Positions 29,864 to 37,869 of a stretch of 40,286 nt of DNA are shown here, one piece after another; positions within the stretch are counted from its first letter, which is position 1, and every line of letters starts with the position of its first letter. This stretch comes from a virus. The notes beneath the pieces are model-generated. The model was not told where the DNA came from. It did not search any database and saw nothing but the letters and a program-made list of their open reading frames with translations. The position numbers and the translations under genes are program-made. The DNA lies in IMG/VR virus record IMGVR_UViG_3300005095_000126, positions 1-40,286 of that record, one strand, 5' to 3'.

Positions 29864-31315
29864 ATGCCGATAAGACCGCATCTAGTTCCTCTGCTCAAAG
29901 GAGCCTTAGACCCCCGGCGCGGTATTATCCTGCGCACTTATTACGTCCGCCCGGACAAGCTCGCCGAGATGATCGAACGTGCCCGCACGGTTCCCATCAA
30001 AAGCTACGTTGCTGATATTCCGAACTACTCGGCCCTCTCGAAGGCCGTCAAAATAGACGACATTTCAGGCCTGCGGGACCTATTTCCTAAGAAGTCGGCA
30101 GCTTGGGGATACGTCAAAGACAGGGCGAAGATGAAAACCCCGGCCCAGCAGCGGGGCCGTCTTAGCCAAACCCTCTATGCCCTCGCCCTCCGTCCAGACA
30201 CCATCGTCGTTCAGGCCGGACGGAAGTTCCTCCGCGGGGCTTCGACTAAATACGATGTCGTAGTGATTGAGTCGACCAAACCTACCAAGGACGGCGGGGC
30301 CATGAAGGTAAAATATACCCCCGTCCTTCAACAGACTCCGCATCCAGAGCAGCACGGATTGGAGCTTTCGCGCATTCTGGCTCTAATCAACATGCGTCCG
30401 CGGAAGCTGACGGACGTGATTCTTTCCCTTGTTACAAAAGAGACCTTCAAGGACAAGACCTCTTTGCTTCCCAATCTGCTCTTGTCCATTCACACGTTTA
30501 TGGCTAGTCCGGTGGTGTGGACGGAGGTCTTATCTACCTGGATTACCTACTGGGCGACTGATGAGAAGTTTCGGCTAAGTAACCACGCCCTCTTGCAGCA
30601 TCTTGCCGCCCTGCGCACGATTAACAGACGTAGATTCGATGCCATTTTGGATACCTACGAGATCCCTCCGACTATAAGTCACGCATTGAAATTGGCCGAG
30701 ACCGGGTTTGAGGCTGTTATTGAGTCACGCAAGCTCGATGAGATACAAAAGGCCATTCTCTTGAATATGACCACCCCGGAGAAGCAAGTGCCGGTCCTCT
30801 ACGCCTACGTGCAGGGCCACCCGGAACTTAGCCTCTCAATCAAGGCCGCCGTGGCGAACCTCGTCCTTACCGACAAAGCGGCTAAATTATTTGAAGCCTA
30901 CTTTCAAAACGCCGAGGTTTTGGACGAGTTCATTGCTTGGTGCCGCGATGGGGCCCCGCCCACCTGCGCCATGCTCATGGCGGAGATGAAGGCGGCCAAA
31001 CACCAAAACTGGCATTTCATTCCTTACTCTCTTGCCCAGCATGTTCCGGGCCACCCCTTAATTTGCCAGGCCCCTACGCGGTTTCTTAAAATCCTCCCCC
31101 TGCCGAAATTTGACCTGTCGAAGTTCACTAAGAAGACCGTCCACGTGCATTTGGATGTGCCGGAGCTGGACACCACGCCGTTTGTGCATTTTCAGCCCGT
31201 CATGGCCTTCAAGAAGGAGGAAAACGGCTTGGAGCTCAAGGATGCAAAGGTGATGAAGGAAGAGGGGGATTGTGTCGTCGTCCTCCACCCTATTTTGGCG
31301 ATTGCGAAGAAATAA
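29864..31315 (+). CDS. Helical protein with shared N-terminal module, 483 aa
   Basis: The first 32 residues match the transferase-like protein at 1557 at 15 of 32 positions, including MP, LVP at 7-9 and LRTYYVxPDK at 23-32. The remainder is different: a long helical region (about 165-370) that looks like stacked helices, then a beta-like C-terminal part (KTVHVHLDVPELD). No catalytic motif is seen. The shared N-terminus on an unrelated body is the main clue, suggesting a common destination such as the capsid interior. GAGGTG precedes the ATG. Confidence 0.72.
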   Translation: MPIRPHLVPLLKGALDPRRGIILRTYYVRPDKLAEMIERARTVPIKSYVADIPNYSALSKAVKIDDISGLRDLFPKKSAAWGYVKDRAKMKTPAQQRGRLSQTLYALALRPDTIVVQAGRKFLRGASTKYDVVVIESTKPTKDGGAMKVKYTPVLQQTPHPEQHGLELSRILALINMRPRKLTDVILSLVTKETFKDKTSLLPNLLLSIHTFMASPVVWTEVLSTWITYWATDEKFRLSNHALLQHLAALRTINRRRFDAILDTYEIPPTISHALKLAETGFEAVIESRKLDEIQKAILLNMTTPEKQVPVLYAYVQGHPELSLSIKAAVANLVLTDKAAKLFEAYFQNAEVLDEFIAWCRDGAPPTCAMLMAEMKAAKHQNWHFIPYSLAQHVPGHPLICQAPTRFLKILPLPKFDLSKFTKKTVHVHLDVPELDTTPFVHFQPVMAFKKEENGLELKDAKVMKEEGDCVVVLHPILAIAKK

Positions 31316-31339
31316 AAAACGTTGTAACATCGCCATTAT

Positions 31340-31825
31340 ATGGAAAGAGTGAAATTTCCGTTCTGCAACCACATCTGTCTTAAGTGCTTCAAAAAGAATT
31401 CCCCGCCCGATGACTATGATGTCACTTCGCTCTTTGAACAGTTGCGAAATGTGGATAGTGTAACCATCGGAGGGCAGTGCTTTGAGCCATTGTGCTTGGA
31501 CATTTTCATTAGGACAATATGGTTGGCGGAGGCCCTAGTGCGGGAGGGGTGTGAGGTAACCGTCAGAACGAATGGGACGATTGACATAGGGCCTGCCGCC
31601 TTCCTCCCCGTTCACTACCATGTTGTTGTGAGGGGACCGTCGGTAGTAGATACCAGCCGATATGTCTCCGGGGCGTTTGCCCACCTGCTGGACAAGGACA
31701 AAGTGACTATTGTGATCCGTCCCGGGGAGGAGGAATTCGCCAAAAACTTCTGTGCTTGGCTCAAGGAATTGAGGTGCCAGGCACCTATTGAGGTCAAAGG
31801 AGGAAAGGGTCATGGAACGCAGTGA
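31340..31825 (+). CDS. Small radical-SAM-like protein
   Basis: The N-terminus FPFCNHICLKC has Cys9-x3-Cys13-x2-Cys16, the classic iron-sulfur pattern of radical SAM enzymes. It is followed by VTIGGQCFEP (42-50), like the GGEP strand that holds SAM, and VTVRTNGT (73-80), like the TNG strand. At 161 aa it is near the size of NrdG activases and short QueE-like proteins. The ribonucleotide reductase downstream is class II and needs no activase, so another reaction is likely. No clear ribosome binding site precedes the ATG. It overlaps the next gene by 14 bases. Confidence 0.62.
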   Translation: MERVKFPFCNHICLKCFKKNSPPDDYDVTSLFEQLRNVDSVTIGGQCFEPLCLDIFIRTIWLAEALVREGCEVTVRTNGTIDIGPAAFLPVHYHVVVRGPSVVDTSRYVSGAFAHLLDKDKVTIVIRPGEEEFAKNFCAWLKELRCQAPIEVKGGKGHGTQ

Positions 31826-32495
31826 GTTAGTCAATGCCGCAAGGGAACTGAATGCCGCGTTGGGGCTCAAGCCCCAGATAGATCTGGACTGGAGTGATGA
31901 GCTTCTTGCACTCGCGCTTAAGAAGGTATCGAAACTCGTCGTGCCGTCTGACCGACTGACGGACGATACCTGGCGGGTGTTGCTCCGTCTTGGCGAACTC
32001 CCTCCGGAGGTCGTCAAGGCAAAGGCACATCTTCTCGACTATGTCCGCACCGCCCCCGCAATGACCGAGGCAGAAACTACTCGGCATGTTGAGCAGGAGG
32101 TGTCAAATGAGGAAACTCAGGCGCAAACTGAGGAGACTGTTGCGCAGGTTATCGAGGAAGTTGCTGTAAAACCTAAGAAGCAAGGCCGTCGATCGCCGCT
32201 CATAGCCTTCTTGGAGGAAAAGATTGCCGAAGGCAAATATACGCCCAAAGAGATTGCGGCTATGGCCGCGGAAAAGTTCCCCGAGTATAGAAGGAACACC
32301 ATCACGTCAATCATCGCAGGGGCTCGTGCCCCGGGGCAGTGCCGATTCAAATACGTGGCGGCCTTCGACGATCAAGGGCGGCTCCGATTCACAAAATTCC
32401 TCAGAGACGAACTCCGTCGTCAAGGAATCCGCAGCACGGAAGAGTTCCGCCAGTTCCTTGCCGGATACGAAGGTGATCCTTTCGTGGCCGAGTAG
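31812..32495 (+). CDS. Helix-turn-helix-like protein, 227 aa
   Basis: The start at 31812 follows AGGAGGAAAGGG. The N-terminal part (VNAARELNAALGLKPQID) has the look of a family seen in phages; a Glu/Gln-rich linker (about 85-120) leads to a C-terminal domain with YTPKEIAAMAAEKFPEYRRNTITSIIAGAR, a plausible helix-turn-helix. It may regulate transcription or recruit a replication factor. It lies between the radical-SAM-like and nuclease-like genes. Confidence 0.6.
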   Translation: MERSELVNAARELNAALGLKPQIDLDWSDELLALALKKVSKLVVPSDRLTDDTWRVLLRLGELPPEVVKAKAHLLDYVRTAPAMTEAETTRHVEQEVSNEETQAQTEETVAQVIEEVAVKPKKQGRRSPLIAFLEEKIAEGKYTPKEIAAMAAEKFPEYRRNTITSIIAGARAPGQCRFKYVAAFDDQGRLRFTKFLRDELRRQGIRSTEEFRQFLAGYEGDPFVAE

Positions 32496-33027
32496 CTGGC
32501 GGAAACTTTATGGGAACATTTTTCACTTTGGACTGGAGCAACTGATTTTAGGGCGGAGGGTGACTAAAGAGGCCCTCCGCTCGTTCTTCCCCAACGCTCC
32601 CGACCAGGTCTTCGAGGGAGCGTGGCAAAAATTGAAGGCAACGGCCAAGTCTGATCTCGCGACATTTCTGCGAGATTTAAAGCGTCTGGGTTACACCTTC
32701 TTGTCAGAGGCCGTGATTATTGATCCAAAGTCAAAGAAGATCTACCGCCCGGACATTTTGGCCGTAAAGGCCGGAGATATGGTCAACAGTCGGGTGGTGG
32801 TAGTCGAAATCAAGTCAGGCAAGCATTACGACCTCGACAAGCTTCGCCGATACAAAAAACTTGTCGAGGACAGGTTTGCCGCACCAACCGTCGCCGTTGT
32901 TTACTTAGGTGGGAGTAACACCATTAAGGTCATCGGTCACGACAATAAAGTCCAAATACTAAAGAAAGGAGTCAAGTCATGGGAACTAAAGCCGGTCAGA
33001 AGATCAAAGAGCGTCTCGAAAAAGTAG
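32473..33027 (+). CDS. PD-(D/E)XK nuclease-like protein
   Basis: The C-terminal half shows the nuclease core: YRPDILAV (Asp94), a short loop, then VVVVEIKSG (Glu112, Lys114), followed by a helix containing KLRRYKKLVEDRF. This is the D...E-x-K signature of restriction-like and Cas4/RecB-like nucleases. No Cys cluster is seen. The start is uncertain: a GTG at 32473, inside the previous gene, is the first reasonable choice; the frame upstream of it is antiparallel to real coding sequence and is rejected. It overlaps the reductase start by 49 bases. Function could be recombination, end processing or host DNA attack. Confidence 0.72.
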   Translation: MILSWPSSWRKLYGNIFHFGLEQLILGRRVTKEALRSFFPNAPDQVFEGAWQKLKATAKSDLATFLRDLKRLGYTFLSEAVIIDPKSKKIYRPDILAVKAGDMVNSRVVVVEIKSGKHYDLDKLRRYKKLVEDRFAAPTVAVVYLGGSNTIKVIGHDNKVQILKKGVKSWELKPVRRSKSVSKK

Positions 33028-36000
33028 CCCAGTGGAAAGAGGCAATCGACTTCCTTATTTCGACTCGTTACGCCATTAGAGAAAACAGAAAGCCTATTGA
33101 GCATTCCTACGAAGAAGTAATTGAGCGTATCATTGCAGGCATCGAGCCCAAGAAGCTAGACAGGGTATTGGATGACGGCTTCAAGCATGCCTTCTGGCAG
33201 GCGTTTGAACCACACTTGGAGGGGTTGGTCACCCGCCTGCGGGAACGCTTCGTCATCCCTTCAACTCCCATCCTCATGAATTTCAATGCCCGCACTAAGC
33301 ACGGGGGCACCTTTGCTTGCTACCCCATGATTCCCCCAAAGGATTCTCTCGATGACATTTTCGCCGTTGCTCATCGGATGGCAAAAGTGTTCAAGTGCGG
33401 TGGTGGAGCCGGGATCGGAATGTCCAACTTGCGCCCAAGTGGGGCTCCGGTGGATAACGAGCAGGGGATTGCTTCCGGTCCGGCTTCCTTTACGAAATTC
33501 TATGCCGCCGTGGCCGATGTGGTGTCGCAGGGTGCTCGCCGCCGCGGGGCCCTCATGGCTTGGTTGTGGTCCGACCACCCCGACTGGCGCGCGTTCATTT
33601 CGCTCAAGGATCACATAGATTTCGCCGATGACCACCCCCTAAATTCTGTCAACATCAGCCTTGCCGTTAAAGACACCCCGTCTTTTCTGCGCTCTGAGCA
33701 GTTGAAGGAAGTGGCAGAGCACGCGTGGAAGACGGGAGATCCGGGTCTACTCTTCACTGACATCCATTTGGCGAAGACACCAATTCCCGCGCAGTTTGAG
33801 CCCTTTCACGTTAATCCTTGCGTGACGGGGGACACCTTGCTTTTCACCGGAAGGCGCTGGGTGCGTGCGGATAAGGCCTTTTCCGAGCCGGTAGTCGTAG
33901 ATTCGATGCGCCTCTGGAAGGTGGGAGTGAAGGAGTGCGTGAGAGTTACATTTAAGTCTGGTTTCTGCATCAAATGCACTCCCGACCACCGTTTCATGGT
34001 TGAGGGGCGTGAGTGGGTTGAGGCGCGTGATCTGCGAGGCAGAAAGGTGCCGGTTACTGTGCCTGAATTGGTTCCTGCCATTCCGTCTGTGCGTTTCTCT
34101 GCCGAAGAATGGCAGATGATGACTAAGGATGGAAAGATAATTTATCCTGAACAGATGGGAGACATTTATGCCCAACTAGCGTGGTTGAGGAAGGCATTCT
34201 ATTACACGTGGATGACGTATCCCAAACAACGGTGGATTAGTTTTGTTAAGTATGCTGGTCGCCATGCTGGTGATGTTGAAGACGCGTTGGTTTATGCGTT
34301 GCGTATGATTGGTATTAGAGCTAGTGCTCCTCATGTTGGTTTCATCGTTGTGCATCCTGACGATTTTGATGCGTTATATAAGTTTGTTAATGATGGTGAA
34401 GTTGATTTTGACCGGATCGAAGAGTTGATGGATGATGTCGTTGATGTGGTGGAAATTGGTGAGGATTACGTTTATGACTTTCAAATGATGCGTCCGGAGA
34501 ATTACACATTTGGCAATGGCTGTATTATCCACAACTGCGGAGAATATCAGTCTGTTGCTGGAACTGTGTGTAATTTGCTGACAATAAACACACTTGCCTC
34601 TGCGTTCGCCAGTGATGGTGCTGAAGATAAGTTTCTTGAAAATATATTTTGGTCTGCCTTTTATGCAGCTATGTTTGGTAACTTCATCATCTTTGCCGGT
34701 GGGTATCCTGAGCCATCATTTAAGTATAAGACTTGGCTTTGGCGGCCAGTTGGTATTGGACTCACCGGCTTGCATGAGTCGATGATCTATTTTGGTATTG
34801 ATTACGAAAGCGACGAAGGTGTGGAGTTTACTCGCAAGGTTCAGCGCAACATTCTATTTGGAACACTAAACGCTTCTGCGACGCTGGCTTCGGTGATTTG
34901 GGACATGATTCCGACTGACATGCCTAACGACTCTGAGCTGGAACATTACCATTCGGATACGTATGTTGACGAGTGGCCATTTGATGACTGGATACCGAAG
35001 AAATTGCCAGTGCATGCTGATAGAATGCTTTGTGGCTTGACACGTGATGATTTAGATTTTCCTTGGGAAGATCATGCTTATGATCTTGTGCGAAAGACAC
35101 TAGACGCTCACGGGTGTCTTTTTAACTGCGTGACTACGTCCCAGGCTCCTACCGGCTCCGTCTCGATCTTTGCCGGTTGTGGTTCTACCGGTGTAGAACC
35201 GCTCTGGGCCAAGGAGTGGGAACGGATGATGAAGGATCTCGATGGCACACCGCGTTACTTCAAGTTGAGGTCGCTTGTTGCCGACATGATCGACAGGCTC
35301 AAGCCTGCAATTGAGATCTCCCCCGACGCCCAACTCCGAATAATGAAAGCCGTCCAGGACTATTGCCACACCGCCGTCTCGAAAACCGTAAATCTGCCCA
35401 ATTCGGCGACGGTGGAAGACATCATTCGCATCTTTAAGCAGGCAGCTCAAGACGGTCTAAAATCGCTGACGGTCTATCGTGATCGCTGCCGTGCTGTTCA
35501 GGTTCTTAGATCGACTGAGGAAGAGAAGACACGGGAAGAAGGCACTTGGGAAGACCCGACGGGGCTGGCCGACAAAGTCGGTGTGCGCCAGGGTATGACC
35601 ATTCCCGCCAGGGGCACTAAGACCCTGTATTTCACGCTCAATCGGTTCTTTGAGGAAGACCCGCGGGTTTATGAGGTATTCGCCGTGGGTGGAAAGAGTG
35701 GGTCTGCTCTATTGAGTTACCTTGAGGCTCTTGGCCGCCTGGTCAGTGCCATGCTCCAGCGCGATCCGGACGCCATTCAGGTCATCGTAAAAACCCTCTC
35801 CGGCATTGACGCCGGTGAGTTTTATAAGCTCCCCGGGGTGGAAACGCCGGCGCGTTCCGGCCCGGAGGCATTGGCCTTGGCCTTGCTCCACTACGGTGTG
35901 GTCAGGGAGGACACCAAGAAGGAATTGCTCGACGGGGGCGGAGATATTTGTCCCGAGTGTGGGAAGGCCACCTTCATGCGCCAAGGTGGTTGCCGTTGCT

Positions 36001-36029
36001 GCAAGAATTGCGGCTACTCAACTTGTTAG
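32979..36029 (+). CDS. B12-dependent (class II) ribonucleotide reductase with intein
   Basis: Without the intein this is about 777 aa and matches NrdJ: PSTPILMNFN, Cys114 in FACYPM (redox cysteine), GGGAGIGMSNLRP, the NP/CGE active-site loop, APTGS near the substrate phosphates, and a C-terminal CPECG...CKNCGYSTC redox/zinc tail. It reduces ribonucleotides to deoxyribonucleotides with adenosylcobalamin and works with or without oxygen; the host must supply B12. A 239-residue intein splits NP|CGE at the catalytic cysteine. AAAGGAG precedes the ATG. The stretch from about 34.2 to 35.1 kb is AT-richer than the flanks. No B12 riboswitch was seen. Confidence 0.93.
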   Translation: MGTKAGQKIKERLEKVAQWKEAIDFLISTRYAIRENRKPIEHSYEEVIERIIAGIEPKKLDRVLDDGFKHAFWQAFEPHLEGLVTRLRERFVIPSTPILMNFNARTKHGGTFACYPMIPPKDSLDDIFAVAHRMAKVFKCGGGAGIGMSNLRPSGAPVDNEQGIASGPASFTKFYAAVADVVSQGARRRGALMAWLWSDHPDWRAFISLKDHIDFADDHPLNSVNISLAVKDTPSFLRSEQLKEVAEHAWKTGDPGLLFTDIHLAKTPIPAQFEPFHVNPCVTGDTLLFTGRRWVRADKAFSEPVVVDSMRLWKVGVKECVRVTFKSGFCIKCTPDHRFMVEGREWVEARDLRGRKVPVTVPELVPAIPSVRFSAEEWQMMTKDGKIIYPEQMGDIYAQLAWLRKAFYYTWMTYPKQRWISFVKYAGRHAGDVEDALVYALRMIGIRASAPHVGFIVVHPDDFDALYKFVNDGEVDFDRIEELMDDVVDVVEIGEDYVYDFQMMRPENYTFGNGCIIHNCGEYQSVAGTVCNLLTINTLASAFASDGAEDKFLENIFWSAFYAAMFGNFIIFAGGYPEPSFKYKTWLWRPVGIGLTGLHESMIYFGIDYESDEGVEFTRKVQRNILFGTLNASATLASVIWDMIPTDMPNDSELEHYHSDTYVDEWPFDDWIPKKLPVHADRMLCGLTRDDLDFPWEDHAYDLVRKTLDAHGCLFNCVTTSQAPTGSVSIFAGCGSTGVEPLWAKEWERMMKDLDGTPRYFKLRSLVADMIDRLKPAIEISPDAQLRIMKAVQDYCHTAVSKTVNLPNSATVEDIIRIFKQAAQDGLKSLTVYRDRCRAVQVLRSTEEEKTREEGTWEDPTGLADKVGVRQGMTIPARGTKTLYFTLNRFFEEDPRVYEVFAVGGKSGSALLSYLEALGRLVSAMLQRDPDAIQVIVKTLSGIDAGEFYKLPGVETPARSGPEALALALLHYGVVREDTKKELLDGGGDICPECGKATFMRQGGCRCCKNCGYSTC
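33819..34535 (+). other. Intein in ribonucleotide reductase active site
   Basis: The 239-residue intein begins CVTGDTLLF (block A), has CTPDHRFMV (block B), ends VYDFQM...GNGCIIHN (blocks F and G) and is followed by Cys of CGE. The catalytic Cys of the mature enzyme is thus the +1 residue. The middle 110 residues show no clear LAGLIDADG or HNH motif, so any homing endonuclease is lost or unrecognisable. Splicing residues look intact. Confidence 0.92.
35181..35200. repeat. Inverted repeat in reductase gene
   Basis: GGTTCTAC and GTAGAACC form an 8-bp stem with a CGGT loop, inside the second extein. It lies where base composition returns from AT-rich to the GC level of the neighbours. Confidence 0.6.
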
Positions 36030-36041
36030 GGGAGACTAGCG

Positions 36042-36473
36042 ATGGAAAAGGAAACAAAGAAGCTCACGATTGGGCAAAAACCGCTGGAATACTACAAGAA
36101 GGGGGAGACCGTCTACGCCCGGGTCCACATCTTCAAAGGCGAGTCCATTGCGGACCCGGGCAGGAAGATGGTCCGCTTCAAGGTGTCCATTCAAGGCACA
36201 GTGGAGGGGGTCCTCCCGGCGGATTTCGGAGTGGTCAAAGACATAATAGAGCACGTAGATATTGAATTTGAGCTGTTGGAATTGATTCTGCGTGAGTTGT
36301 TTGAGAAGCCTGAGAGGGTAAGAATTATTGCGGCTTTAGATGATGCCCATGCGGTATCGGCCCCGGGCAGTGAAATTGGGGTAATTGATATGCCCTATGA
36401 TTCGTTTATAAAACTCAATTCCATCTTAGAGATGGCTTGTTTCAAACCACTTGAAACCGAAAACGTGTTTTAG
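36042..36473 (+). CDS. Hypothetical protein, 143 aa
   Basis: AGGGGAG precedes the ATG, which follows the reductase stop by twelve bases. The N-terminal 60 residues look like a beta barrel (ETVYARVHIF, MVRFKVSIQGTVEGVL); the rest is helical and acidic. It might be an accessory of the reductase operon, but no motif shows this. Confidence 0.65.
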   Translation: MEKETKKLTIGQKPLEYYKKGETVYARVHIFKGESIADPGRKMVRFKVSIQGTVEGVLPADFGVVKDIIEHVDIEFELLELILRELFEKPERVRIIAALDDAHAVSAPGSEIGVIDMPYDSFIKLNSILEMACFKPLETENVF

Positions 36474-36482
36474 GAGTGTGCC

Positions 36483-36785
36483 ATGGCTGATTTGAAGCTC
36501 CTCCAGTTCCTTCGTGACAATGACATCTTGTCAAAAGTAATCCCAAAGCGGAAAGGAAGAGGATTTACTCTGGTGCTTTCAAAGGATGTAGGGTTAGATG
36601 TAAGGGAGATAAGGGCGAATCTCCCGCCGCGGCAGAGGCGGGGTGATGGTCGGTTTGATTTGATCTACGACGGGCGAAATAATGTCTACCGTCTCGTCGG
36701 CACGATTGATGTAAGAAGTATGTCAGCACTAGATAAGGTGTGGTTTTCGTTTGGCAAGCGTATGATGTCACTTTGTAGGAGGTAA
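36483..36785 (+). CDS. Hypothetical basic protein, 100 aa
   Basis: TTTTAGGAG lies before the ATG. It is a basic protein with Arg-rich loops (NLPPRQRRGDGR) and a Lys/Arg-rich C-terminus, possibly nucleic-acid binding. Function unknown. Confidence 0.6.
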   Translation: MADLKLLQFLRDNDILSKVIPKRKGRGFTLVLSKDVGLDVREIRANLPPRQRRGDGRFDLIYDGRNNVYRLVGTIDVRSMSALDKVWFSFGKRMMSLCRR

Positions 36786-36788
36786 GTC

Positions 36789-37214
36789 ATGGAGTTTGTT
36801 GTCTTTGAGCGAGATGGTCGAGTAGTCGAGATCCCAAAGGAGTTGGCTGAGAAGGTCAAGTTTAATAAGGACGCCCTTCATGACGTGGTCTTTAAAGGGC
36901 CAAATGGGTTGCATTCTGCACTCACGAGGTATTCTGAGACTCTTGATGTTTCTATTCTAAACAGCATTGCGTATGCTGTGCTGTCCGTTATGGTAGTTGC
37001 CGCTACTCATCTAGCTGATGAGCCAGTCGGTGTGCTTTGCACCATGATTACTGCTCTTCCTGTGGACAAAGCCTTTGGAATTGTGCGCAATTTTATTGAC
37101 AATGTATTATCTGTAAGTGGCACTGATGGTGTGTATTATGCATTGTATGTAGTCGTTGATGATATTGCTAACAAGTGTCACGTCAAAGGCAGGGGAGTCG
37201 TATCTCTTAATTAG
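36789..37214 (+). CDS. Hypothetical protein, 141 aa, one hydrophobic helix
   Basis: AGGAGG precedes the ATG. Residues about 54-74 (ILNSIAYAVLSVMVVAATHL) form a strongly hydrophobic stretch that could be a membrane helix or a buried one. A beta-like N-terminus and a second Val/Ile-rich segment follow. It is AT-richer than the upstream reductase. Function unknown; a holin is conceivable but the layout is not typical. Confidence 0.6.
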   Translation: MEFVVFERDGRVVEIPKELAEKVKFNKDALHDVVFKGPNGLHSALTRYSETLDVSILNSIAYAVLSVMVVAATHLADEPVGVLCTMITALPVDKAFGIVRNFIDNVLSVSGTDGVYYALYVVVDDIANKCHVKGRGVVSLN

Positions 37215-37224
37215 GAGGTCTTTT

Positions 37225-37869
37225 ATGCTCGGCATATTTGTGTCTACCGGAGATGAAGGAACATTTGTGAGTGGTATGTTAGGTAAGTGGGAAAAGGTTA
37301 TCAAAATCACTAGTAAAGGTTGGCCGTTTGAATACGATAACTTGGTGTTTTCTCGCAGTTACGGGTTCTTACTCACTTTTGATTCTCTACTGGTGTGTTA
37401 TGGACGAGAGATGACTGAGCCTTTCCTTGAGTCCCAAACCAAATTTATCGAGTTCGTCCAGCGTCGGACGGAAGATAAGATCTGTGAGCACTTGGTCCTC
37501 GGTTCGGGAGTATGTCCCACCGGGAAACGGGTTAAGTTTGCTTCGCGGACTGTGATAGCGCACCAGTCACGTAAGATTTTGGGCGTTGTGCCGCTGCCTA
37601 CGCGGGAACTTTACTACGTCAACGTGCAGTTCAACCCTCCGGCGGACCGGGATGAGCGGACGTGTGTGGCCCAAGCCCTGGTGCCGTTGAGGGTGGACCA
37701 AATTTGGCACGACGTAGTCGGCAAATACTTGACCGATATTGAGGTGGAAAAGGAGTTTTGCTGTATTCCACTTGAGGAGGCTCAAGAGCGGGCCAAGGAA
37801 TTTCTGGGTGAACCGAAACTTGGTGAAGACGAAGAAGTCTACACTGTGAGGAGTCCGGAAGATGCTTAA
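37225..37869 (+). CDS. Hypothetical protein, 214 aa
   Basis: The start at 37225 follows AGGAGGT; an in-frame ATG at 37156 lies within the previous gene and is rejected. The protein is beta-rich in its first half, with GVCPTGKRVKF and a CC pair near residue 180. It ends in an acidic tail. Its stop overlaps the SbcC N-terminal half by eight bases, so the two are coupled. No recognised domain. Confidence 0.65.
   Translation: MLGIFVSTGDEGTFVSGMLGKWEKVIKITSKGWPFEYDNLVFSRSYGFLLTFDSLLVCYGREMTEPFLESQTKFIEFVQRRTEDKICEHLVLGSGVCPTGKRVKFASRTVIAHQSRKILGVVPLPTRELYYVNVQFNPPADRDERTCVAQALVPLRVDQIWHDVVGKYLTDIEVEKEFCCIPLEEAQERAKEFLGEPKLGEDEEVYTVRSPEDA

Noticed and set aside
32224-32472. N-terminal extension of the PD-(D/E)XK protein
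   Set aside because: This part overlaps the helix-turn-helix gene in another frame, is Ser/Arg-rich low-quality sequence, and lacks a ribosome binding site. A GTG at 32473 was preferred.
32900-32980. Cobalamin riboswitch before the B12-dependent reductase
   Set aside because: The upstream sequence is coding for the nuclease-like gene, and no B12-box-like sequence or large leader is available.
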